Of a stretch of DNA of 64,000 nucleotides, positions 36,486-48,116 are shown piece after piece. The notes below the pieces were generated by a model. It saw only the letters and a program-made list of their open reading frames with translations. It did not search any database and was not told where the DNA came from. The DNA is from Bryopsis sp. KO-2023. Taxonomy: Eukaryota; Chlorophyta; Ulvophyceae; Bryopsidales; Bryopsidaceae. The DNA lies in assembly GCA_030272585.1 (NCBI GenBank), contig BSYQ01000001.1, positions 6,572,001-6,636,000 of the forward strand, read 5' to 3'. The stretch's first letter is position 1, and every line of letters begins with the position of its first letter. Both the position numbers and the translations under genes were made by a program.

Positions 36486-37565
36486 ATGCTGGTGGGGCCA
36501 AACCCAGCAAGGATAGTCGTCAAAGCGTCGCCGAGTATGGTGTGGGGCGAACACAAGGAACACAGCCACCTGAGCTTGAAAAACTGGATCAATGGGATTT
36601 TGTGCGTTGTGGCGGCGGCGCCGTCTGTAGCTCTGGTACGTTGGGCGTTCAGCAGCTGTGGGAAAGGCGCTGGGTCACAAGACGACTGGTTTTCGACGGC
36701 CTGTCTGGTTGCGACGCTGGATCCCATCGTCAGCGTCAATCTGCTCTATTTCCTCAACGTGAGCGTAGGCTTTTGGGTCGTGGGACTGTTACAGAAGTCG
36801 TTCTGGTTGATAGATCCATATTGGACGTTTATTGCCGTTCTGATCACATATTTTTACCGTCATCACCCCTCGTCGTTGGTTTCCAACGCTGAGAATGGCG
36901 ACGACAGCTTAGTGCGATCGTTTGTCGGGCTGCTCCTTGTCTGGGTGTGGTTGGTGAGGTTAACGCACAGCTACTTTCGGCGCGAGGGGTGGAAATTCGG
37001 CGAGAGAGAGGACTGGCGCTACACCAAGCTGGCCAAGGAGAACCCCAGATCATGGTATTGGAAATCTTTTTTTGCCGTCGGGTTAGCTCAGCAACCTATG
37101 ATCGTCGGAGTCACGTTGCCATTGTATTCGATGAATTTCGTTCGAGCGCCGTGGGGTTTGGTTGATACGGTCTCGACGTGTGGTTGTCTGGTGGGGTTGA
37201 TCACGGCCTTCTTTGCCGACAATCAATTGTACCAATACATGCAACGCAATCAAGAGCTCGAAGCTGCAGGGAAACCCAAGGAAAAATTGCTGCGATTTGG
37301 TCTGTGGAGGTACTCCCGCCATCCCAACTATTTCGGTGAGCAGCTTTTCTGGTGGTCTTTTGGGATGTTTTCCGTCAGGCTAGGACATTGGTGGGCTCTG
37401 GCAGGCACCTTGATCAACTCCATAGTGCTTGGATTTGTGACGGTCATGACTGAAGAGAGAATGCTGAAAGGATGGGATTCGGATAGAGTGCGGCTGTATG
37501 AGAAATACAAGAAAACCACCTCAGTTTGCATTCCCCTCCCATCATCTTGGGACAAGGAAGAATGA
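36486..37565 (+). CDS. DUF1295 family integral membrane enzyme
   Basis: A single 359-residue exon starts at the first in-frame ATG; the frame is open slightly upstream but begins there with TTG. The chain has six to eight hydrophobic segments. It shows the hallmarks of DUF1295, the family related to steroid 5-alpha-reductase C-terminal domains: WRYTKLAKENP, FFADNQLYQYMQRN, a conserved LLRFGLWRYSRHPNYFGEQLFWW block near residue 280, and MTEERMLKGW followed by YEKYKKTTS near the end. The HPNYFGE motif is the cofactor-binding signature of this superfamily. Activity on a lipid or sterol-like substrate in an internal membrane is inferred; the substrate is unknown. It is intronless, in contrast to most neighbours, and divergently transcribed from SecA. 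Confidence 0.9.
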   Translation: MLVGPNPARIVVKASPSMVWGEHKEHSHLSLKNWINGILCVVAAAPSVALVRWAFSSCGKGAGSQDDWFSTACLVATLDPIVSVNLLYFLNVSVGFWVVGLLQKSFWLIDPYWTFIAVLITYFYRHHPSSLVSNAENGDDSLVRSFVGLLLVWVWLVRLTHSYFRREGWKFGEREDWRYTKLAKENPRSWYWKSFFAVGLAQQPMIVGVTLPLYSMNFVRAPWGLVDTVSTCGCLVGLITAFFADNQLYQYMQRNQELEAAGKPKEKLLRFGLWRYSRHPNYFGEQLFWWSFGMFSVRLGHWWALAGTLINSIVLGFVTVMTEERMLKGWDSDRVRLYEKYKKTTSVCIPLPSSWDKEE

Positions 37566-38472
37566 TCTGCGTGGTGCTTTTTTACCAACTGTGACTAGGC
37601 AAGCAGGATCCAGGGATTCCATGTTGAGAGAGACGCAAACAGCTGGTGCAAGGTTTGCCAGGCATTTGTGTGTGTTGTTGTTTTGGGGGTGGGGGGCTTG
37701 GATGCCCACTCCAGGAGGAATGAATTTTGCCTCAAAATCAACTGTTCACAGCAGAGGAGCCCTGCAGCTTTTCAAATTGATGTTCATCATGACACAAGGG
37801 ACACGAACGTTGTTTTTTCAACTTAAATTAATGGACCTTCTTCTCAGTGTGAAATTCGCACAGTGCAGGACCACAGCAGGGACTATTACCTTCCAAATAA
37901 CACTACCAGAAAACACAGATCTTGGATGAATGTCCAGGATTCAGGCTCGAGATGGCAATGAACCAAGGAACCAAGAAACCAAGAAACGAAGAAAGAGTCT
38001 TGCTGAAAACAAGTATTGATGGATGAAGCAACTGGCAAAGCATTACAAGGAAATTGTGACCACCATCTTACCGAGGTGATCCACACCAACAGTGCATCCA
38101 CAATCGACAAAACTGTTTACCCTCTCTCAATCTCTCATGCCAAAACTGGGTCACCGCCAATGCATTCCACAAAAACACCTAACAGTTCCGATACGAAAGG
38201 AAAAAAAGTTATCGGACACGAAGGAATTTGAACTGCACACCCAAACCATGCAGGGTCGATCGTTCTTTTTTTTTAGTTTTTTTTCCATCGAAAAAGAAAA
38301 AAGAAAAAAAGGCCCCCGGCAATAACCTCTCGCCCACTGAACCTGCAGACATCAATCCTCGACAAAAAAATACAGAAAATTCTTCTCCAAGTATAACTGT
38401 CCCTTTTTTTTTTTCTTAAGCGTTTTTTTTTTTTCTCCTCTTTTGTTTTAGACCTCTCACATATGCAGTTTT
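37566..38472. other. Convergent spacer DUF1295 / LIL3
   Basis: No gene seen. Contains a short imperfect AACCAAG-type repeat near 37959-37992 and poly(T) tracts near the LIL3 3' end. Confidence 0.6.
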
Positions 38473-40107
38473 TTAATCCTCCATTTCAGATGGCCTGACC
38501 TTTCCTTCCCAAGAGGCATTCCATTGACGGTCATAGAAAAAGGCTTCGTCCAGGAGGTTTTTGTATTGTTCGATATCTCCGACTTCCCTGATTAAGAGAA
38601 CTGCGAAAACGGTGATGTGCAAAAGCACTTTCCCAAAGAAACTGTTCTGTTGCTCCAACAATCCGCTTCCAGAAAACTGCTCCACGACGAGGGCAGCAAA
38701 GTAACCAAGCATAGCGGCACGGCCATTCAACTTCTCAGCCTGTCGCACATTCAAACTCAAATTCACAATCCAAACCTCACGCAAAACCCAACCTCTGCTG
38801 TGGTTGTAGCATATGTTCTTATCTTTCCATTCAGGGAAATCTGATATAGTGTTTGAAAGGTTTGGAAAACTGGACGGTCAGGTGCTTCTGCTTACCACAG
38901 GCAAGTGGAATCGTCGGACCCACGCCCACCAAGGGATGTCAGATGTATCAAACTGGACGGCATCATTGACGGAAGGGGTGGGGCTGTCCTCCAGGAGCGC
39001 ACGTCGACCCATTTCAGCATCGATCACCTGAAACCAAAAAAATAATTGAAATCTGCACACCGCTTACTTTTGTTCCCCCCTCAAATTTTTTCTTTCCTAT
39101 TTCATGTTGCGGATATTATAACAACCTAATGCAGGGATTCTCTTCCCCCCCGGGTCCGAAATACAATCAGTATTAAAGAGAAGGGCACCACCCGAGCATC
39201 CTATTTCTTTATTCTCATTCTTGAGAATAAGGTTGAACCATACGGAAGACGCACCGCATCCCAATCGACCTCTCCGGATGCATCAAGGAATTGTTTGTTG
39301 TCCCAACGACCATCCACCCATCGAGGATCGACGAAAACGCCATCAACAATTTCCATCTGTGATACACTTCCTCCCTTTGCTGCATCCTTGGAGAAATCGA
39401 ACCAATTTGCATATCAGCAACACTGACTTTTGACTAAATATCAAAAAAATCTACTCAACGACTCCTGGAAAAAAGAAAATTGCTGTCGGCCTCAAAGCCT
39501 AAAAATTCGGCTGGTGAAAAGAGTAGTCATGGTCAGTTCATCCATCCATGCAGTCTTTTTATTCACTGGGGATTTTGATTTCAAACAGTGGTGGAAAGGG
39601 GAAATTGTCCAATTGAGATGATCACCTTGCCCAAAGCTTTCTCTCCAGTCAAAGTTCCTCCTTTTTGTAGAGGGGACAGACGCTGTAACAAACACAAAAA
39701 AAACAAAAAAATAAACCCTTGAAAAGGCACAACTCGGGCCGACCAAAAAAGATTTTGTCGAGGGAGCCAAAAACCGAGGCGGACAAAACCATTACAAGCG
39801 AAAACGACATATTTACCTTTGGAGCTTCCTCGGCGCTTGCGCACACACGACAGATTCTGAACAAAGACCACACGATGAGAATTCGTTTCCACAAGATACG
39901 CAAATAGTGACAAGTGGGTGAGCAAAACACAAACCGACACGGGAGTGCACGACGTTCTGTTCGGAACCAAGACCATGCATCGCCACGTTACGACTGAATC
40001 TTTCGCTGGCTCCCTTTCCTGCCTCACCTTCTCAAGGAAGCTCTCCTGACGCCGACAGTGGCCGCAGGGAGGCGAGCCAGGTGTAAGTCTGGGGACAAGC
40101 ACACCAT
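38473..40107 (-). CDS. LIL3: LIL3 light-harvesting-like protein
   Basis: Six exons join in frame: 40107-40028, 39856-39817, 39682-39626, 39386-39255, 39027-38896, 38739-38473, giving 235 residues. LIL3 sits in thylakoid membranes and, in plants, anchors geranylgeranyl reductase and binds chlorophyll precursors, supporting chlorophyll and tocopherol synthesis. The N-terminus (Leu/Arg/Ala/Ser-rich, no acidic cluster) is a transit peptide. Family signatures follow: FVDPRWVDGRWD, GEVDWDAVIDAE, FDTSDIPWWAWVRRFHLP, then the LHC-type helix AEKLNGRAAMLGYFAALVVE with its Glu and Asn-Gly-Arg pigment-binding motif. A second hydrophobic segment and YDRQWNASWEG end the protein. Exon 2 is only 40 nt. The start was chosen because its frame alone gives phase agreement with exon 2; longer upstream frames do not. 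Confidence 0.95.
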
Positions 40108-40438
40108 TTTGATCGCAGACCGATAAAATAAGGTGATGTTGGGCACGAGACGCGAGCTCGCAGACGAAAAAAGGCGGAAGGGCGGAACGGCGAATTCGCG
40201 GGTCGAAGAGATCCAAACGGAGCAACAGGGAGTGACGACAATGATGTAAGCAGATTGCAGCGAGATTGCCCCTCATCCAAATCAAATCAAACTCCAGCTC
40301 CAGTCAGACACACAGTGGCAGTTTCTTAAAGAGAAGGGACACCTCGTTCTGAATGCATTGTGCTGTTCGCTGTTGCTCCTGAGTAATACTGGCTCGCAAT
40401 TTTGTGTATGGGATCGCCACAGGTGAGTTCCGCTCTCG
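40108..40438. promoter_or_regulatory. Shared divergent promoter LIL3 / Sec23-24
   Basis: The 331 bp between divergent start codons must hold both promoters and 5' UTRs. Unlike most intergenic DNA here it is not AT-rich near the LIL3 side. Confidence 0.6.
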
Positions 40439-43400
40439 ATGCAGGAAGGGGACCTCTACACAGCGCCATCGTTCAACACGTACCTGAAAAACGCTCCCTC
40501 AATGGACTCGAACGATGGCAGCTCTGGCGACGTCACTCAGAAACTGCTGGCCCTGTCCTCGACCAAGGTAACCGATAGGTAAAAACTCATCGATCTCACT
40601 CTGTGATGCTAAGCAAGTCGAGTGTTGATAAGGTTTTTGTGTGTGAATGGGGGGTGTTCAGTTGGGGGTGTGCTGTTTTTTTCAGGTTATCAACCAAAGA
40701 GCTTTCGGAAACAATGTGGGAATACCGATGGGGGGGATTCTCAACTGCATACCTCAAGAAGAAGCTAAATTGCCTCAACTGAATAAGCCACCCATTTGCT
40801 GCGTTCGATGTGGGGCATTCATCAATCCGTTCTGCAGGGTGAGCTGGCAATGCTTAATATCTGTGGATGCATTTAAGTGAAATTTGTCCAACAAATGGGG
40901 AATACAAAAAGCACTTCCCCAAAAAAAACAAAAAAAGCAGTAAAATGTGTTTTTATTTCATGTGATTTGGGAGGAGATAGAGCAAGGGTGGGTTTTCGTA
41001 TTGTTCAATAAACCTGAGGTTTGACTTTTAGGGATGATTTTTGTGGTAGGTCGAGGTGCAAGCGGGGAGGTGGAAATGCGTGTTTTGTGAAAGCGTGAAC
41101 ATCGCTCAAGATCAGCTGGGTGGTGCGGATTTGCAGGTGGCGCTGTGTTTTCGAATGAAACTAACATCATCAAGGGCAGTCTTTTCGTTTTCCCCGGGCT
41201 AAACGGTGGGGGAAGTTGTGGGAGGAAGGAACAATATTGAATTTAGAGTTGATGCTGGGCTTTCCACATCAAGTCCATTGATTATCCTTTCTGGGCATGT
41301 CTTCTTTTGCAATAAGTATTGATGGAACGATTATCGAATGAAATATACGGTCCAGAAAATTGACTCCCCACCAATCTCACTAATCAGGATCCAATCTTTT
41401 TAAAGTACAGGGGCTTGGTTGTGTGTGTTTCAGGTTTCCCCTGAGCTGACCAGCGAAGCTGTGGAGTATGTGACCAACAGTTTTCAACCCACCATAGACA
41501 AAGGGAAACCTCAAAATGGAGCTGTAGTCATTGCTGTGGATGGGACATTGGATCCTGAAAACATGGATCCAGTGCGGCATGCACTGAAATCAGTGAGTTG
41601 ATGCTTGGATGCGAACTGAATCAGAAACCCGAGGGATAGTGCGTAAGCACATTTTCCTGGAATGCATGGATGCATACTTGGATTGTTCAAACGGAGACTT
41701 TTCGCTTCAAAAGAGCTGAACACCAACCCAGAAAGAGGCGAAGGATTGGATACAGATTTGACGGTTTGCCACTCTTGGTTGCAGGTTTTGAAAGACTTGC
41801 ATCCAGCCACTGAAGTAGCCCTGCTCTCGTTCGATGGATCGATTTCGGTATACAATCTGAAATCCAAACCTGGCTTGATCGAAGCACATACCATACCGGG
41901 CCAAGTCATCCACCTGCCCAAGGGAGCAAGAAAAGTCCTGTCGAATGGGGACCCCATCATGTGCAAGGCTGGATCATGCTTGCCTGCTATTGAGCTTGTT
42001 TTGGATAGCTTGAGTGCCCAACAAACGCACTTGCCAGAGCGAGATCGACCCCGTTGCCTCGGAATGGGGATTCATGAAGCGCTGCTCTTGATCCAAGAGT
42101 GGAGAAAAAATCCAGGGCTCGCCGTGCCTCAAGGGCAGAGCATACCCAGAAATGAAAGAGTATTAGTCATCATGGGGGGTCTCGGAACGTATGGGCCTGG
42201 AGCCATGGTGTTGGATTCGAATGGAGAATTGGTGAATTTTAAGGATGACCCAGCTCGAGACGGAATCAAGATGTTCACGAGGTTAGCAGCAGTGGCCCAA
42301 GGAATGGGTGAGTCCAAGGGTTGGGCTGAAATATCAGGATTCGCACTCTACATCAATTGGGGAAAAGAAGGGGGGGGGGGAGGAATGGTAGTGGTTGAAA
42401 CTTGAGTGTTCTTTCTCTCTTGGTTCCAGGCGTACCGGTGGATCTGTTTGGGGTTGGGCCATCATCAAACGGAGTGGCGTTGCTGGAGCCTCTCGGTAGA
42501 GCATCGGGTGGCGGACTGACCATGCATAGCTGTGTCAATTCTGCTATGCTGGCCAAGAGCATTCAAATGTCGCTGGCCAGGACTTTTGGGACGCATGGAC
42601 TGTTGGACGTCAGGCTGTCGCCAGGATTGGAAGTGACGTCTGTGATTGGAAATGTACGTATCAAAGTTTGTACCATCTTTCAGAAAAATCGTTTTTGAAT
42701 AAACGAAATGGTTGAGTTTTTGTCTTGGAACTCCACTTTGGGGTTGAAAAAATCGGGATGTCAAATTCAGTAGCTGAGATTGTTATGATTCTCTAGTCCT
42801 CACAAACAAGAAGCCTGTAATGGACTTGAGGAGGAAATATCTCACACTTTGGAAAACAACTATCAACATGCGGATTGAGTTTTTTTTATCTTTGGACGAT
42901 TGTGACAGGTGTTTGATAGAATGGGGTCGGGGGAGTCTGGTGTTCGCAAGCTATCCAGCAATGCCTGCACCATCCGGAACCTGGAAGTCGGGAAAGCTTA
43001 CGGACTGTGGGTGGAAGCGACCCGCGATTTGGACCAGCAGGATCTATACATGCAGGTAGTCAAATCGAGGTAATACATCCACGATGATCGCCATCCAGCT
43101 TCAGAAATAATAAGTGTTAAAAACTTGCTGTCGCGCTGACTCGGAATGAAAAATGCTTAGGTTGTGTGTATATTTATGAGGGGAGTGTTGTCTACTCAGG
43201 TGCTTCTTGGGTGGAAAGCCTTGGACGGATCGCATGTGGAGCGTGTCGTAACGAGGAAATTGTCGCCGACAGGGAATTTGGTGGATTACATGAAAAGCAT
43301 CAATCCGGGGCCGGCGTCAGTGCTGATGGCCAAAAAAATAGTCCTGGAAACTGCAAGAATGTTGGCTATCAAAGAGAAGAAGAAAGCAGAGGATATCCGG

Positions 43401-44283
43401 CTCGGTCTGTCGACAAAACTCGCGTACTTTGCTCAGAAATTCGGGAAGCTGCTGGAGAAAAAAGGGGTCGGATTGTTCGGCTTTGGTGTAAAGCAGAAGT
43501 GGTCCTGTCCACAGGTATTGTTTTGAGATTCTGTGGCTGTCATGCTGCAGTGCTGACTGGGGATTCTGAAGGTTGAAATCAGCGGTCTGGATGTTGATGC
43601 AGGAAATGAGTGCGTTTGCCCATGCTTTATATCATCTTCAACGAGGTCCGATGATCGGTCCTCTCCCTTGCACATCCCATGACCGGTCTTTCTTACACAG
43701 CACATTCTTGTCAGGATCGGTTGCAGTCGGGGAGTGCATGCTGGTTCCCAAAATGTACGAAGTGGACCCTCGCTCTTTCACCCTGCAAGAAGTCCCGCCC
43801 ATCGATCTAGCTCTGAGACAGGACTCTGCAATTCTCTTGGACCATGGCAGTCATATGTTCATTTGGCTGGGGGCATCACTGGCAACCCAGGATGGCACCG
43901 GAGAGAAGGGAGCTGCAGAGAGCGTCGGCAACGGCCACTCTGGGTTGATCAGCTCTCTGATCCATGCTTGTGAAAGGCATGCGGTTTCTTTGTCGAGTTC
44001 AAGATTTCCTACCCCAGAGCTTCGAATCGTGCAGGAAGGGACAGATGACATGCGCTGGCTGCTGTCGAGAGTGGTGCCAGGACGAAAGGATCAATTTGCT
44101 GATCAGAAGAATCAACTTCCAAGGTCCATGTCCTTGGATCTGGAGGACACCAAAAGGTCGATGGGGCGATTCCCAATTAGTGCTGAGCCCAGCCTGTACG
44201 AGTGGTGCAGGGAGTTCGGCGTGGAACCACCTAGACAAGATCTGGCACGATCAGGGTCCATGTCTGGCATGGGGTCCATGTGA
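40439..44283 (+). CDS. Sec23/Sec24-family COPII coat-like protein
   Basis: Nine exons join in frame: 40439-40567, 40686-40838, 41050-41136, 41434-41592, 41785-42307, 42430-42653, 42909-43055, 43200-43514, 43603-44283, giving 805 residues. Sec23/Sec24 proteins form the inner COPII coat on ER exit sites and select cargo. Seen in order: a short non-Pro-rich N-terminus; the zinc finger (CVRCGAFINPFC then KCVFC); a trunk/von Willebrand-like region (VIAVDGTLD, VALLSFDGSI, VLVIMGGLGTYG, VDLFGVG, GRASGGGLTMH); a beta-sandwich and helical region; and a gelsolin-like end (LLDHGSHMFIWLG). The last ~70 residues are Ser/Gly/Met-rich. It lacks the long Pro/Gln N-terminus of canonical Sec24 and resembles the divergent plant Sec23/24-related proteins, so I do not choose between SEC23 and SEC24. 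Confidence 0.92.
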
Positions 44284-44718
44284 ATTGGGGAAATGGAGAT
44301 TCGGACAATTGTACTGTGGAGGTTTTCCAACCAAGTGTGGCTTTGATGATGGGTGTGATCAAGAACAAGTTTCTTTTGTGGCTTTCTGTGGGCTGGCTTT
44401 GAAATCAAGGTCGATAATCTGCGGCCTCTGATTGTAAATTTCAAGCAAGAAACCATAGGTCCAGAGTCCTTCCGGACATCCCCACCCTAACATGTGATCT
44501 TGTTTTTCCTGCTCCAGCCCTCAATTCAGGACCAGTTGGTGATTTGGAAAGGAAATTTCGCATGCCCCCTCTTCCACACACGCCAACCCCCCAAACCCTT
44601 GACGTGACAGTGTTCTGCGTCGGGTAACAACCATGTTTCAGGAAATACATGCTGTCTTTTTCCCCACCAAGCATAGACAAGGGGAGTGTTTTTCGCACAA
44701 TCCAAAAACTTGAAAATT
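44284..44718. other. Spacer Sec23-24 / cereblon
   Basis: 435 bp between tandem genes, holding the upstream gene's 3' UTR and the cereblon promoter. No coding frame is supported. Confidence 0.6.
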
Positions 44719-47700
44719 ATGGACGGAGCAAGAGGATCCAATCGAGACTCGCCGCGAGAGCAACACCCGGTGGGGCTGCAAATTGTGCGTTTCCTTGTTT
44801 CCTCACTTCCAACCGCCGTGGGTCCACGAAGGAACTTTCGCTTTTTTCTACTTCGGGGCGTGCCAGACTTTCAATCGGATCTCAAAAAAACGCTCTCGTG
44901 CGCTCTCAAAAGCTCGCTGATCCCAGGACGAAGACATCGACGCGCGACTTGCCTCCGTGGGGAACGCTGGACCTTCGACAACTCTCGAGCCTTTGTTATT
45001 AGCCAATGAGCCAGGGTCGGAGGATGGGTCCAGCTTGCGACAACTATCGACGACGACTTCCACGACGACGGCGAGCGTGTTGCATTCCAACGCTAGCAAC
45101 AGTCCCGAGAGGTGGATGGAAAACGCGGTGGAAGCGTTGCGAATCGGAGCGCATGCGGACTCGAGCAGCTTCAGTGGGTCGGACGAGGACGTCGACTCCG
45201 CTTTCTATGGGTTTGGGTGGCTGCAGAGCATGCTCAGACAAATGCTGAACGAAGAAGACGGAAGGGGAAATGAGTCGGCCCAAGCGTCAGAGGTTGAATC
45301 CGATATGGATGATGCAATAGAGGAGGAAGGTGCCTGGAGACTAAATTATGTTGAATGCCCACATCACCCCACAAAGAGGCAGCCCTGGGCAACTTTGATT
45401 CTTTCTGTGTCAGCATGGATTCCTCTGGATGAAAAAATGTGGGGGGTGCAAATTCATAACCAGAAAACCAAAAATTTGGGGTGGGGGAAATCTTGGAGGC
45501 CAGGAGACGGCTACGATTAATGTTTACCCACACATCCCAGGGCTTTTGTGCCAGAATTACATTGTTGGCCTCACATTTTGACTCTGCTCGAAATTTTAAT
45601 AAATAGGTAAAAAAAATTGAGAGAGTGAATACTGAAAAACAAAATGGAGAAGAGGTTGCGTTTTAATGTCGGTAGTTTTCACTGCAGAGGGGCACTTCTT
45701 TGATCCGGCGATTCCGACGAGGCATTCCTACTTGGGAGGTAGGTCGGATTCCATTCTCTCCCTTTGGATAGATCGGTCATGCACTTGGATCCATCTAAAA
45801 AAGGACAATGCACGCAAATGGATGCTTGTTTGGGTTTTTTTTTCTTAGCTGATCGATGTTTTTTTAACCCAGATATCGATGACATACGTGGAGGCTACGG
45901 GAGATTAGAGGATGACTCAGAATGCTATTTGCCGCTAATCGCATATCAAGGTGCGTTGATTCACGGTGGCGTAGCAATACCTTCTCTCCACCCTTTCAGC
46001 TTAATGCTCATTTACGGTATCCACCCTTCCTTGGAATTTTTGTGTTTCCCTTGAAATGCTACTTTGGACAATTTGGACAATGGTGCTGTTTTTTTGTCCA
46101 GGGGTGGTTCTGTTTCCTGGATGCATGATCCCCCTGCGTGTGGTGAATGCGAGGGAGAGAGAAGCGATCGAACAAGCTCTAGTGGCGGATTCGCCCGTGG
46201 AGAGGCTGGTTGCCATTGTGAACATCCACGTGACAGGAAACTACGTGCAGCTTGCGCAAGTCGGCTGCACCGCTGAAATTCGCCAACTGGGTCGAAGCGA
46301 GGAGGGTGTGCTGAATCTTGTCGCTGTTGGAAGGCAAAGAATCAAGGTCCGAAGTGCTCTCCTCCACGGCAGATTTATTTATTTATTTTGTTTGTTTATT
46401 TATTTATTTGTTTGTTTGTTTGTTTGTTTGTTTTTGTTTTAGAAAAAAAAAATAGGGCCTCTGTATTTTCATCGTATTTCATTTGGTCAATGAAACATGC
46501 AAACTACAGGAAAAAAATGGCTTTCTGTGCACCGAAACACACACACACACAAGCACACCTTCCGGAAAATCTATGTGATTAGGTTACCCAGTGTTGTATT
46601 GTGGCTACACTGCACAGGGGTTTCTCAAGAATGTCCAGAAGGACTCCACTCCGTTCAATTCGATCCATGTGGAATTAAATGGAAATGAACCCTGAAAGAA
46701 CTGCTACGTGGGTTGTTTCTTGTAGGTGGATATGCCTCGCCTGATGCAAGATTTTCATCAGCGTCAAATGAGGGCACTGGTCACTGTGCTCCCTGACGCA
46801 CCGCCAGTCCCAGTCCCACGGGAGTTCCTCGAATCACAAATGTATTGGAAAGGCTGGGCGGCAAAAATGTTTGATGCGCATCATTATGCCCGAAAGGCTT
46901 ACACTATTGCGCAAGCAATCATTCCACAGGTGATTCCTCGGAGCTGGCATGCCATGTGTGGGTGGGCGGGTGGGAAGGGTCCTTTTTTTTCCCGTTGTGA
47001 AACCGTGTGAAATTTCTGGAAGACGTTGCGAAAGCAATAGTTTGCGAATTCAGCGTACATTCCCTCTGCAGGATATTTCCTGAGTGTGTTACTTCTGTCA
47101 GACCTTCACAGTCCAGGATGCATCTCGTTCCAAGGAGTTGAGCAAAAAAAAAAAAGAAGAAGAAGAACAAGAAAAAACATGCCTGTGGATGTGTTGATTT
47201 ATGTTTATTTTCCCAGGTGAAAGAACTGGTGCATGACCCGCTGGCTCTCTCATTCTGGCTCTCCGCGAATCTGCCTCTGATTGATGATGTTCGACAGAGT
47301 TTGTTGGAGGAACCCACAGCATTGGATCGATTGAAAGCTTTGTTGGGGCACATGAAAGACTTGTCGGTGTTTTACTGCAATTCCTGCGGGGTGCATATTG
47401 CAAAGGTGGAAGACATGACGGTTATGTCGGAAGAAGGGAGCAGCGGAGTGTTTGTCAACCCTTCAGGGTAGGTCTTTTTAAAAAAAAACTTAAAAGGATC
47501 TCCCAAAAATTTAGAAAGGATCTCCCTCCCTCTTCCTGATTAAAATAAAAACCAAGTCTGTCGCCATCATATTTCCCAGAATCTTCTGTTTTTTTGCCGG
47601 GATGGAATCAGTGTTACTGCTCATTAGTATTATTGCTCAGAGAAAGGTGAAGGTCCACCAGGGGGTTATAAGTGAAGCCTGTCTATGTTTCAAGGAAAAT

Positions 47701-48116
47701 GGTGGCATATGCATTTGCATATGCACTGTGGTTTGATTCAATGTCCACATCATCTCGTCAATCCCATGCAAGATACCGAATGAAAGGAATATCAGCCAGG
47801 CGGTTGGTTGAATGAGGATATCTATTTTTGGACACGGCTTTTTGTCTTTGTGCTGTGTCGATTCTATCAGACTGAGGACTCTGCTTCTTGCAGGTGTGTG
47901 CACGACATGATAACGGTGAAAGGTGTGGAGAATGCGAACATGATAGGTGATCCTCAAATTGAACATTCATGGTTCCCCGGGTATGCCTGGATAATTTCAG
48001 AGTGCAGGGTTTGTGGAGAACATCTCGGTTGGTGTTTCAAAGCGGCCGAAAAAGGACTCAAACCAGCTTCCTTCTGGGGTTTGAGAAGATCACAACTGAC
48101 ATGCGTTGCTGGTTGA
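44719..48116 (+). CDS. CRBN: Cereblon, CRL4 ubiquitin-ligase substrate receptor
   Basis: Eight exons join in frame: 44719-44784, 44927-45329, 45688-45738, 45873-45950, 46102-46346, 46726-46929, 47217-47467, 47894-48116, giving 506 residues. Cereblon recruits substrates to DDB1-CUL4 ligases and its CULT pocket binds cyclic imides. After a disordered acidic N-terminus comes FDPAIPTRHSYLG, then a LON N-terminal-like domain (VVLFPGCMIPLRV, LVAVGRQRIKV). A helical linker leads to the CULT domain: zinc ligands C403, C406, C470, C473, and the three pocket tryptophans W459, W465 and W479 in HSWFPGYAW and HLGW, with the same 6- and 14-residue spacing as in human. FWGLRRS ends the domain. Exon 1 is the least certain: its donor is weak, but its phase and the absence of another ATG favour it. 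Confidence 0.95.
46371..46440. repeat. (GTTT)n / (ATTT)n microsatellite in cereblon intron 5
   Basis: TTTA and TTTG tetranucleotide repeats run for about 70 bp just after the intron 5 donor. Confidence 0.9.

Noticed and set aside
39581..40285. 234-codon frame as the LIL3 N-terminus
   Set aside because: Its frame does not agree in phase with the next LIL3 exon; the ATG at 40107 does.
44957..45520. 187-codon frame as an independent gene
   Set aside because: Starts with GTG and is part of cereblon exon 2, then runs on into intron.
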